Positions 47,944-54,339 of a stretch of DNA of 64,000 nucleotides are shown in pieces. Below the pieces are notes generated by a model that saw only the letters and a list, made by a program, of their open reading frames with translations, searched no databases and was not told the DNA's origin. Origin of the DNA: Gaiellasilicea sp037720595 (lineage in GTDB: Bacteria; Actinomycetota; Thermoleophilia; Gaiellales; Gaiellaceae); the NCBI GenBank assembly GCA_037720595.1, contig JBBJLW010000002.1, positions 62,001 through 126,000 of the forward strand. Reading direction: 5' to 3'. How positions within the stretch are numbered: position 1 is the stretch's first letter; every line of letters starts with the position of its first letter. The translations under genes and the position numbers were made by a program.

Positions 47944-48492
47944 ATGGCCCAGGCTCGAACCCGAACGCGTATGACCGCGCTCGTCACGGTTGTTCTCGCC
48001 GTGCTCTTCTTCGCGATGGTCAAGGAAGCACGCGCCGACGCGATCCTGACGCCGGTGGCTGCCGCCACACGCATGCTGTTCGAGCTCTCGGAGTCCAGGG
48101 AAGAGCGAGTCGTTGCCCGTTGCGTGTCGCAGAGCGCCCTCGGGGAGAGCGGAGGGGTGCCGGTGTTCGGCATGACGACGGTGCGCGGCGACGTCCTCTA
48201 CCTGAGCACGCGTTACGTCTGCGTTCCGCTCGCGCGGATGAGCCCGCTCAGCGCCACCATCAGCAATGTCGAGATCGACGCGGTCAAGACCGTGGCGCAC
48301 GAGTGGTTTCACACGCGTGGAGTCGAGAACGAACGAGTCACCGAATGCTACGCCGTCCGCTCGACCTGGAAGTGGATTCAACAGGGTTCCTCGTACACGC
48401 CACGCGCCAGAGCAGCGGCGCGGCAGCATCTGCTCGACAACAGCGATCGCCCGCCCGGCTACAAGCTCGGGCCGGGTTGCACGCTGGCGTGA
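47944..48492 (+). CDS. small secreted HExxH protein (putative metallopeptidase)
   Basis: A 182-residue protein with an excellent AAGGAGG ribosome-binding site. Residues 10-32 are a signal peptide or anchor (MTALVTVVLAVLFFAMVKEARA). The mature part has VKTVAHEWFHTRGVENERVTECYAV: His119-Glu120...His123 is a zinc-peptidase HExxH motif, and Glu134 eleven residues further on could be the third ligand (gluzincin-like). Four Cys (60, 93, 135, 179) could form disulfides outside the cell. I do not recognise a named family. Confidence 0.75.
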   Translation: MAQARTRTRMTALVTVVLAVLFFAMVKEARADAILTPVAAATRMLFELSESREERVVARCVSQSALGESGGVPVFGMTTVRGDVLYLSTRYVCVPLARMSPLSATISNVEIDAVKTVAHEWFHTRGVENERVTECYAVRSTWKWIQQGSSYTPRARAAARQHLLDNSDRPPGYKLGPGCTLA

Positions 48493-48542
48493 AGAGGATC
48501 TAGCGACGCAGGTGCTTTACAGACGGGGTCTACGCTGGCCGC

Positions 48543-49205
48543 ATGAAGCGCCTCCTCGCCGCGCTTGCCTGTCTCCTCTGTCTCTTGGGGGCGCGCCGGG
48601 GCCGGTGTCGGTACGGGAGCGAGGATCTCGTCGTTTCGATCTGGTGCGGAGCGGGGGCCGCGCGGAATCTCGATCTGGCGCTGGTCGGTGGAGACGGTCA
48701 GGGTTCCCTCGGTTCCTGACGCGGTCGGAGACGATGACCATTCGTGTTCGCGCGGCGGGACGCCAGACGCGGCGGGATCTATCTCCTGCGAGGATCGACG
48801 ACGTTCCGTTTGACGCGCGGCCTCCTGGACGCGGCGCCCGCGTTCTCACCCGCGGGGAGCGGATCGCGTTCTCTCGTCACGTGCAGGTCTTCGTGATGCA
48901 CTCGAACGGACAGGGTCAGCGCCGGTAACAAGGACGCACTCAGCCCCGAGACAGCTCTCCCGGTCGGCTGACGGAGCTCGCCTGGTCTACAGCGACGACT
49001 CCACGGAGAGCGCGGGCCGGAGGCCGGCGACAGGAAGCCGGGTGACGGCTCCGGACCGGTAGCGTTCGGCCCGTTCTACCGCGATCTCAACTGGGGCGTC
49101 TACGTCGCCGACAGCGCTGGCGCGAACCCGACGCGAGTCGTGGCCGATCGTCGACCTGGCCTCACAGACGTTGACGCTGCTCGGAGCCGCGTGGTCGGGG
49201 CGGAA
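48543..49205 (+). pseudogene. Decayed TolB/WD40-like beta-propeller protein
   Basis: An ATG at 48543 opens a signal-peptide-like KRLLAALACLLCLLGA, but the frame fails soon after. Propeller-repeat fragments appear in different frames: TRGERIAFSRHVQVFVMHSN around 48850-48910 and LNWGVYVADSAGANPTRVVADRR around 49090-49150, both like the IAFSRDGQVFVMNADG blade motif of TolB-type proteins. Several stops and frame changes show that it is a relic. It ends against the left end of the first transposon-like unit. Confidence 0.6.
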
Positions 49206-49288
49206 CTTTCCGTCTCTCCTAGGAGGGTTTGGCGAAATAGATGAGAACACCTTGACCGCGCGACGGTAAAGGCATTGACTCCTGACGG

Positions 49289-49849
49289 ATGGAGTTGCTT
49301 CTTCTCCGGGTCTATCAGCAACACGTCGTCCACTGCTGTCACTCCGTTGTCCTCGGAGCGCGCGACATCGACTCCGCCGCAGGAGCCGCGGACGCACGCC
49401 TCTGGTATGGCATCCAGAACCTGATCGTGGGCGCAGGGAATCTCGCAAAAGCCTTCTGGGGGACAGGAAGCAAGGCCGAGCGAGCGAGACGCTATGAGGA
49501 ACGCCGGCCGCTTCGCGAAAGCCTGTCTGTTACCGACGACTCGCCATTGCGCAATGTAATCGTTCGCAATAACTACGAGCACTTGGACGAGCGCATCGAG
49601 AAGTGGTGGACGGATTCGCCGAGCCACAACATCGTTAACGCAATGGTCGCGCCCCGCGGAGCTATCGTCGGATTCGGCGAAAACGAAACGCTTCGCTGGT
49701 ATGACCCAACGACCGGCGACGTGATCTTCTGGGGGAACGCGCTGAATGTTCCCACGATCATGCGGGAGGCCATTCGCATCCTCCCAAACGCGGAAGCTGA
49801 GAGTCAGAAGCCCCATTTCTCCTCCAACACCTTCGGCGGAGGGCAGTGA
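49289..49849 (+). CDS. hypothetical protein inside unit 1
   Basis: Up to 186 residues from ATG 49289. The C-terminal 130 residues look like a compact, conserved-type domain: RRPLRESLSVTDDSPLRNVIVRNN, YEHLDERIEKWW, LRWYDPTTGDVIFWG and IMREAIRILPNAE, rich in Trp, Asp and His/Glu. The first 30 residues are unlike it (Leu/Val/His/Cys-rich), so the gene may be truncated by the transposon left end or start further in. I do not recognise a function. Confidence 0.6.
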   Translation: MELLLLRVYQQHVVHCCHSVVLGARDIDSAAGAADARLWYGIQNLIVGAGNLAKAFWGTGSKAERARRYEERRPLRESLSVTDDSPLRNVIVRNNYEHLDERIEKWWTDSPSHNIVNAMVAPRGAIVGFGENETLRWYDPTTGDVIFWGNALNVPTIMREAIRILPNAEAESQKPHFSSNTFGGGQ

Positions 49850-50037
49850 CAGTCGCCCTCATGCGGCCAGTCGGTTCTGACATCGCTCGGCGTGGTTGGC
49901 GCTCCACTGATTCCGCAGTTCACCGCGCAGTAACGCGATCAGAGCGAGAAGGTCTTTCCGGGTCGGCTCAATCATGTCCGGCCCGAGCGTCGTCCGGTGC
50001 CAGGACTAGAATTAGTCCTGCAAATGCGAACATAAGT

Positions 50038-50066
50038 GCCCCCGCGCAGTTAGCGCTGCCGGGGGC
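50038..50066 (+). promoter_or_regulatory. Leader hairpin of the unit 1 transposase
   Basis: GCCCCCG (50038-50044) pairs with CGGGGGC (50060-50066); inside it GCAG pairs with CTGC after a bulged C, leaving the loop TTAGCG. It ends 24 bases before the transposase ATG. The second copy of the transposase has the same hairpin with compensating changes in the inner stem. Confidence 0.75.
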
Positions 50067-50090
50067 GCGACCACCGAAGGGTAAGCTTCG

Positions 50091-51068
50091 ATGGCATCTG
50101 GCAAGGTAGCGCGTCGCACGGCTGTTGGCGACGTTGCGGAACTCCTGGACTCCCCCGAATTAGCGGCGCTGATCCGGGCGCTCTCTCCACGTGGGCGGGG
50201 TCGTAAGGGGTTCGGGCCGCGCACCCTTGTCGGCGCTTGCCTCGTCAAGACCTTGTTCGCGCTGCCGACCTGGACGCGGGTTGCCGCCCTGATCGCGGAG
50301 CATCCGGGCCTGCGCCGCTCTCGGCGGCGCTCCGAGCTGTTGGGCCTGCTATCGCTTCACGGTCAAGCTGCGCGAGAACCAGCCCGCGCTCGCCGACTGC
50401 CTCGACGCCGTGACCGCCGCACTGCAAGCTGAGATTCCCGGAATCGGCGTGGACGTTGCCATCGACGCCTCGGATATGCCCGCCTACGCGAACGGTCAGC
50501 GGTACCTGTACGACGGTGGCCCGGAGCGGCAGGCGTGGAGCGACCCGGACGCCTCCTGGGGCCACCGTTCGGCTGTCTCGACTCGCAAGGGCGGCGGCTT
50601 CTACGGCTACAAGATCCAGGCGGCTGTTTGCACCCGGACGGGCCTCCCGCTCGCGTGGCAGGTCGAGACGGCCCGCCACCATGAGTCCAAGTTCGTCGCG
50701 CCCTCCGCCCGCAAACCGTCGCCATGGACAAGGGCTACGACATCGAGCGCGTCCACGCCGAGTGCGAGACGCGCGGCGTCGCCCCCGTCATTCCGATCAA
50801 GGGCGCGAAGGCGAAGCAATACGTCCTGCCGGTAGGCCCGATCTGCCGAGTGAACCCGCGCATCCCCCGTCACACTCAGCGGTACCGCGGTCTCTACCGA
50901 GGCCGCTCGGCCGTCGAGCGCGAGTTCGGCCGCTTGAAGCACGACTACGGACTCGCGCCGCTCCGCGTCCGAGGCTTGGCCCGCGTTCAGCTTCACGCCG
51001 ACTTGACGATGCTCGCCAGGCTCGGCCAGGCGCTCGCCCGAGCACGGGCGATACCACTCGCCGCCTAG
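50091..51068 (+). pseudogene. DDE transposase of unit 1, frameshifted
   Basis: Close relative of the intact transposase at 51937-52944 (opening ASGKVARRTAVGDVAELLDS in both). Reading is good to about 50320, then needs a frame change to reach CYRFTVKLRENQPALADC; near 50705 a deletion of about ten codons with a second frame change precedes MDKGYDIERVHAECETR. The remaining C-terminal part, including GRSAVEREFGRLKHDYG, is in frame to the stop at 51068. Both lesions hit the catalytic region, so the product should be inactive. Confidence 0.85.
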
Positions 51069-51081
51069 ACTGGCAGCGCGG

Positions 51082-51333
51082 ATGCGCGCGACGGTCAGAT
51101 TCGTTTCCCGCTCGATTCGCGCCGTGAAGGTGCTAGCCACTGACGGTCGAATCCCCCGACCGCTTCGCTGGCTGGTCGTGATTGGCCTTCTGCCCATACC
51201 AGGACCGGTCGATGAGGCCGTTTTGCTCATCGTGGCGGTGCCTCTCTTTGTTTTCTACCGGCCGATGATGCGAGAGGCTTGGCAGCAGGCCGACAACACG
51301 AGTTTCGCTAGTCAAAACGCCAAACCCTCCTAG
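51082..51333 (+). CDS. small membrane protein, passenger of unit 1
   Basis: An 83-residue protein starting 13 bp after the transposase stop. A basic N-terminus is followed by one or two hydrophobic segments (PLRWLVVIGLLPIPGPV and AVLLIVAVPLFVFYRP) resembling the DUF1232/YkvA membrane core (LPIPGxxDE). The last residues NAKPS are encoded by the right terminal repeat and the stop TAG comes from the flanking CTAG. Function unknown. Confidence 0.65.
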   Translation: MRATVRFVSRSIRAVKVLATDGRIPRPLRWLVVIGLLPIPGPVDEAVLLIVAVPLFVFYRPMMREAWQQADNTSFASQNAKPS

Positions 51334-51397
51334 GAGGGTTTTACGAAATAAACCGGCGCGAACATGCGTGCTCGCCAAGCAGCCGTCCAGGTACTAG
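51334..51397. repeat. Orphan transposon end between the two units
   Basis: GAGGGTTTTACGAAATA at 51334-51350 matches the left end of unit 2 (reverse strand, ending 54339) over 17 bases without mismatch. Together with unit 1's right end and CTAG it forms the palindrome AAACCCTCC-TA-GGAGGGTTT at 51322-51341. It may mark an outer boundary of unit 2 (51334-54339) or a residue of a third copy; 47 bp of unassigned sequence follow before the CTAG at 51394. Confidence 0.65.
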
Positions 51398-51921
51398 GAG
51401 GGATTGGCGTTATCAGGCGCGAGTGGTTTTCGGAGAACGATGGCTCGTCTTGTGTAACCCATCCGCTTTTCCCAGAAAGGCACGGACAGAGGGCTATCTA
51501 TGTAGGTGTCGCAGATCGCGACGACCGCACCTTTGGAACGACCCCAATCCTCCGCCGCTTCGACAAGCCGGGTCGCTACTCCACGGCGCTTGAACCGATC
51601 AGCGGTAGTGACGACACCTATGAACAGGCGTGGCGCGCTCAGATCGCGCTGAGACTGCCACCGCGCCGTCTCCATCGGCCGTTGCAGGGTTGCCTCAAGG
51701 TACCCCGCTACGTCCCCCTCTATCTCCGCGACGAGGGCGAGATTGTCTGCCTCTTCTCGCCACTCAGAGTCACTGTCGAAGAGGTCGGCGAACCCGTCCT
51801 CGTCGGGCGTCTTGAAGTAGTCGGGTGCGAGGTCGGCGTAGTAAGCGCCGTTCTCGATGCCGATCCGTGCCACGCCTTCGCCGTCCCCCGTGTGAAAATC
51901 GCGGACCAAGACCTCCGACAC
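51394..51921 (-). CDS. GNAT acetyltransferase, passenger of unit 2
   Basis: A 175-residue GNAT starting at GTG 51921, 15 bp after the transposase stop. Acetyl-CoA loop RFKRRGVATRLVEAAEDWG (about 109-127), preceded by LFIGVVTT and followed by VAICDTYIDSPLSVPFWEKRMGY, a layout seen in aminoglycoside or small-molecule acetyltransferases. The C-terminal DNANPS is encoded by the terminal repeat and the TAG is part of the target CTAG. Substrate unknown; a resistance role is only a possibility. Confidence 0.85.
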   Translation of the reverse strand: MSEVLVRDFHTGDGEGVARIGIENGAYYADLAPDYFKTPDEDGFADLFDSDSEWREEADNLALVAEIEGDVAGYLEATLQRPMETARWQSQRDLSAPRLFIGVVTTADRFKRRGVATRLVEAAEDWGRSKGAVVAICDTYIDSPLSVPFWEKRMGYTRRAIVLRKPLAPDNANPS

Positions 51922-51936
51922 CCGGCGAGTGTATCT

Positions 51937-52944
51937 CTACGCCGCGAGCGCCACTTCCCGCGCCCGACTGAGCGCCTGCGCGAGCCGTCCGAGCATCACG
52001 AGGTCGGCGTGGAGCGCGACCCGTTCCAAGCCTCGGACGCGGAGCGGTGCGAGGCCGTAGTCGTGCTTCAAGCGTCCGAACTCGCGCTCGACCGCGGAGC
52101 GGCCTGCGTAGAGGTCGCGGAACCGCTGAGTGTGCCGTGGGATGCGCGGGTTCAGGCGGCAGACCGGGCCGACCGGAAGGATGGTCTGCGTGGCTTGCGC
52201 CCCCTTGAGCGGGACGACCGGGGAACAGCCGCGTGTCTCGCATTCGGCGTGGACGCGCTCGACGTCATAGCCCTTGTCCATCGCGACCGTCTGAACGCGG
52301 AAGCCGCGACGATGGGCCGCGTCGAGAAGCGGGGCGACGAACTTGGATTCGTGGTGGCGAGCCGTCTCGACCTGCCACGCGAGCGGAAGCCCGGTACGGG
52401 TACAGGCGAGCATTTGAATCTTGAACCCGTAGAAGCCCCCGCCGGATCGCGTAGAGACAGCGGAGCGGTGCCCCCAGGAGGCGTCCGGGTCGCTGAACCG
52501 CTCGCGCTCCGGTCCGCCCTGTCGGACGAAGCGCTGACCGTTCGCGTAGGCGGGCATGTCGGATGCGTCGATGGCGACGTTCTCACCGATGCCGGGGAAC
52601 TCGTCTTGCAGGGCGGCGGCGATGGCGTCAAGGCAGTCGGCAAGGGCCGGCTGGTTCGCGCGCAGCTTGACCGCGAAGCGATAGCAGGACGACAGACTCG
52701 GGCAGCCTCCGAGGGCCGCTTGCAGGCCGGGATGCTCCTCGATCATCGCGGCAACGCGCGTCCAGGTCGGCAGCGCGAACAGAGTCTTGACGAGGCACGC
52801 GCCGACAAGAGCACGCGGTCCGAACCCCTTACGACCCCGCCCACGCGGAGAGAGCGCCGCGATCAGCGCTGCTACTTCGGGGGAGTCCAGGAGTTCCGCA
52901 ACGTCGCCAACAGCCGTGCGACGCGCTACCTTGCCAGATGCCAC
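51937..52944 (-). CDS. DDE transposase (IS5/IS4-like) of unit 2
   Basis: 335 residues from GTG 52944, the position equivalent to the ATG of the unit 1 copy. N-terminal helical domain (ASGKVARRTAVGDVAELL ... LVGACLVKTLFALPTWTRV), first catalytic Asp in VAIDASDMPAYANGQ, second in VAMDKGYDVERVH, Glu in GRSAVEREFGRLKHDYGLAPL. Frame is intact, so it could mobilise both units. Followed after 15 bp by the acetyltransferase gene on the same strand, probably co-transcribed. Confidence 0.9.
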   Translation of the reverse strand: MASGKVARRTAVGDVAELLDSPEVAALIAALSPRGRGRKGFGPRALVGACLVKTLFALPTWTRVAAMIEEHPGLQAALGGCPSLSSCYRFAVKLRANQPALADCLDAIAAALQDEFPGIGENVAIDASDMPAYANGQRFVRQGGPERERFSDPDASWGHRSAVSTRSGGGFYGFKIQMLACTRTGLPLAWQVETARHHESKFVAPLLDAAHRRGFRVQTVAMDKGYDVERVHAECETRGCSPVVPLKGAQATQTILPVGPVCRLNPRIPRHTQRFRDLYAGRSAVEREFGRLKHDYGLAPLRVRGLERVALHADLVMLGRLAQALSRAREVALAA

Positions 52945-52968
52945 TTGAGCTAGTCCTCTTGTGGTCAC

Positions 52969-52997
52969 GCCCCCGGAGACGCCAATCTCGCGGGGGC
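52969..52997 (-). promoter_or_regulatory. Leader hairpin of the unit 2 transposase
   Basis: On the minus strand GCCCCCG (52997-52991) pairs with CGGGGGC (52975-52969); inside, GAGA pairs with TCTC after a bulged C around loop TTGGCG. It ends 24 bases before the GTG start, exactly as in unit 1. Compared with unit 1, both sides of the inner stem differ but pairing is kept. Confidence 0.75.
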
Positions 52998-53054
52998 ACT
53001 TTTATTGGGATTTGCAGGTAAAGTTTAGTGGATCGGTCGGACGACACCCTTCTC

Positions 53055-53150
53055 CATCATGTCCTCGTGACATGATGATCGTGGAGCTTCGAAGTCGGCT
53101 CGCGCCGCTTCGAGTGGGGCGGCGAGAGGGGAGGCGCGACCTCCCCTCTC
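53055..53150. terminator. Two hairpins between the transposase and coiled-coil genes of unit 2
   Basis: CATCATGTC (53055-53063) with GACATGATG (53069-53077), and GAGAGGGGAGG (53124-53134) with CCTCCCCTCTC (53140-53150), both perfect. The second lies 24 bp beyond the stop of the minus-strand gene at 53174 and may end its transcript. Neither has a U-tract. Confidence 0.5.
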
Positions 53151-53173
53151 ACCTGCTGACGTGAGTTGGGCCA

Positions 53174-53686
53174 TCAGGTTTGGACCCCGATGCTCTCGTC
53201 AGTCGTATCGTCCTCCGTGGGCTCTGCTGGAGAACGAAGCCGGTAGAAGCCCTTGCGTGCCCGGTTGCGATGGATTTCGGCGCGTTCAGCCATGCCGAGC
53301 ACCGCAACTTCCAGGGCGTGGATTGCCTTCTTGTCGTTGGCCAGCCAACCACGGTCTTGGAGCGCGCGCCGAATCTCCACGAGCTTGAACTCGGTGTCGG
53401 GGTGCTCGTTGAGGAACGCAAGGACTAGTTCGCGCTTCGTGCGCGCGTCGGTAGCCACGAGACGAAGGCCTGGTCCCTCGCCGCCCCGGATCGAGTCGCG
53501 CGCGCTTTCCCACACACGGAGCTTCCGAGTTACGGCTCCAATCTCGCGCTCGATGCGGTCCCTCTCGCCATGCAGCTCGCGCAACCGCTTTTGGCCAACC
53601 TGGACGAGTTCGCCGAGGCCGTCGCCGAACTCGGCCTCCAAGGACTCTAAGTGCGGTGCAACGCTCACGAGCACGATGGTATTCAT
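53174..53686 (-). CDS. hypothetical coiled-coil protein with winged-helix-like C-terminus
   Basis: A 170-residue protein. Residues 15-65 are a long amphipathic helix (LVQVGQKRLRELHGERDRIEREIG), followed by a basic linker. Residues 80-150 look like a winged helix (KRELVLAFLNEHPDTEFKLVEIRRALQDRG ... ALEVAVLGMAERAEIHRNRARKGFYRL, read in pieces), the pattern of DNA-binding domains that test repeat or regulatory sites. The acidic tail DDTTDE ends it. Function unknown; it is cargo of unit 2. Confidence 0.65.
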   Translation of the reverse strand: MNTIVLVSVAPHLESLEAEFGDGLGELVQVGQKRLRELHGERDRIEREIGAVTRKLRVWESARDSIRGGEGPGLRLVATDARTKRELVLAFLNEHPDTEFKLVEIRRALQDRGWLANDKKAIHALEVAVLGMAERAEIHRNRARKGFYRLRSPAEPTEDDTTDESIGVQT

Positions 53687-53707
53687 GCCTCAGGACGACA
53701 TCGCTCA

Positions 53708-53770
53708 GCGGTCCTCAGGTCCCTGAGGCCGCGTGAACTGAGGACCCTGAGGTCCGAGACTGAGGACCGC
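53708..53770. repeat. Cluster of CCTGAGG/CCTCAGG repeats and an 11-bp inverted repeat
   Basis: GCGGTCCTCAG (53708-53718) is the reverse complement of CTGAGGACCGC (53760-53770). Between and around them CCTGAGG or CCTCAGG appears several times. It lies between the divergent coiled-coil gene and the toxin-antitoxin operon, so it may bind a regulator of either. Confidence 0.55.
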
Positions 53771-53814
53771 ATGAACAAGCCGTTCTGCGGCCGTCTGGGC
53801 ACATCTCTACAAAT

Positions 53815-53826
53815 GCACTACAGTGC
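53815..53826 (+). promoter_or_regulatory. Candidate operator of the toxin-antitoxin operon
   Basis: GCACT-AC-AGTGC is a perfect dyad 7 bp upstream of the antitoxin ATG, where RelB-type antitoxins bind to repress their own operon. Confidence 0.5.
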
Positions 53827-53833
53827 GAGAGAG

Positions 53834-54073
53834 ATGGCAGTGCAAGACAAGCAGCAAGCGGTGGTGGAGCACTTGAGCCGCTACCTGGACAAGCTGTTCA
53901 CGCGGGTAGAGAGTCGCGTGGAAGCGCGGGTCGTGGAACGCGTGGAAGCGACGATTGACGTGCTTTCCGATCCGGCGCTACTGGACGATCTTCGCCGCGC
54001 GGATAAGCAGCCGGACGAGGAGGCGCGCCCCTTCAACGAGATCGCGCGCGACCTCGGACGTGCCTCAGCTTAG
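53834..54073 (+). CDS. antitoxin of a RelE/ParE-type toxin-antitoxin pair
   Basis: 79 residues from ATG 53834 with a GAGAGAG ribosome-binding site. A long helix rich in Arg/Glu/Val (LSRYLDKLFTRVESRVEARVV) precedes an acidic region (SDPALLDDLRRADKQPDEEARPFNEIARDLG) that matches the toxin-wrapping C-terminus of RelB/Phd-like antitoxins. No clear ribbon-helix-helix is seen, so the DNA-binding mode is open. Overlaps the toxin start by 14 bp. Confidence 0.75.
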   Translation: MAVQDKQQAVVEHLSRYLDKLFTRVESRVEARVVERVEATIDVLSDPALLDDLRRADKQPDEEARPFNEIARDLGRASA

Positions 54074-54311
54074 GCTCAAGCGCGTCGCAGAGGATCAGCT
54101 TGCGGCACTTCCCGAGCAGGTGCGGGACGAAATCGAACTGGCGCTGCGGCGAATCGAGGCCAACCCCTCTGAGGAAGGCGTCGAACTGCTTGGGCGGTGG
54201 GCCGGGCGTTGGCGGAAGCGTGTAGGCGGATACCGCATCATCTACCGAATCCGGGACAATGGCCGCCTCGTCATCGTGGACGCGATTCGCACGCGCGGCG
54301 AGGCCTACTAG
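54060..54311 (+). CDS. RelE/ParE-family toxin
   Basis: An 83-residue toxin from GTG 54060: helices QLAALPEQVRDEIELALRRIEANP, then GRWAGRWRKRVGGYRIIYRIRDNGRLVIVDAIRTRGEAY (given in pieces), the RelE/ParE beta-sheet with conserved Arg and Tyr residues. Family members cleave mRNA at the ribosome or poison gyrase. It lies 28 bp inside the left end of unit 2 and would favour retention of the element. Confidence 0.85.
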   Translation: MPQLRLKRVAEDQLAALPEQVRDEIELALRRIEANPSEEGVELLGRWAGRWRKRVGGYRIIYRIRDNGRLVIVDAIRTRGEAY

Positions 54312-54339
54312 AGACCGCCATCTATTTCGTAAAACCCTC

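Larger units (their letters stand above)
49223..51329 (+). mobile_element. Transposon-like unit 1 with CTAG flanks (transposase broken)
   Basis: Left end GAGGGTTTGGCGAAATAG at 49223; right end is the reverse complement of GAGGGTTTGGCGTTTTGA ending at 51329: 12 matching bases at each tip. Both flanks are CTAG (49219-49222 and 51330-51333), as expected of a 4-bp YTAR-type target duplication. Contents in order: an unknown gene, a leader hairpin, a degenerate DDE transposase, and a small membrane-protein passenger whose last codons lie in the right repeat. Confidence 0.7.
51398..54339 (-). mobile_element. Transposon-like unit 2 with CTAG flanks (transposase intact)
   Basis: Ends: GAGGGATTGGCGTTAT at 51398 and, reading inward from 54339 on the minus strand, GAGGGTTTTACGAAATAGATG, whose CGAAATAGATG part is identical to the left end of unit 1. 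CTAG flanks both sides (51394-51397 and 54340-54343). In the transposase direction the order is left end, toxin-antitoxin pair (opposite strand), a coiled-coil protein, leader hairpin, transposase, acetyltransferase passenger, right end. Confidence 0.7.
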
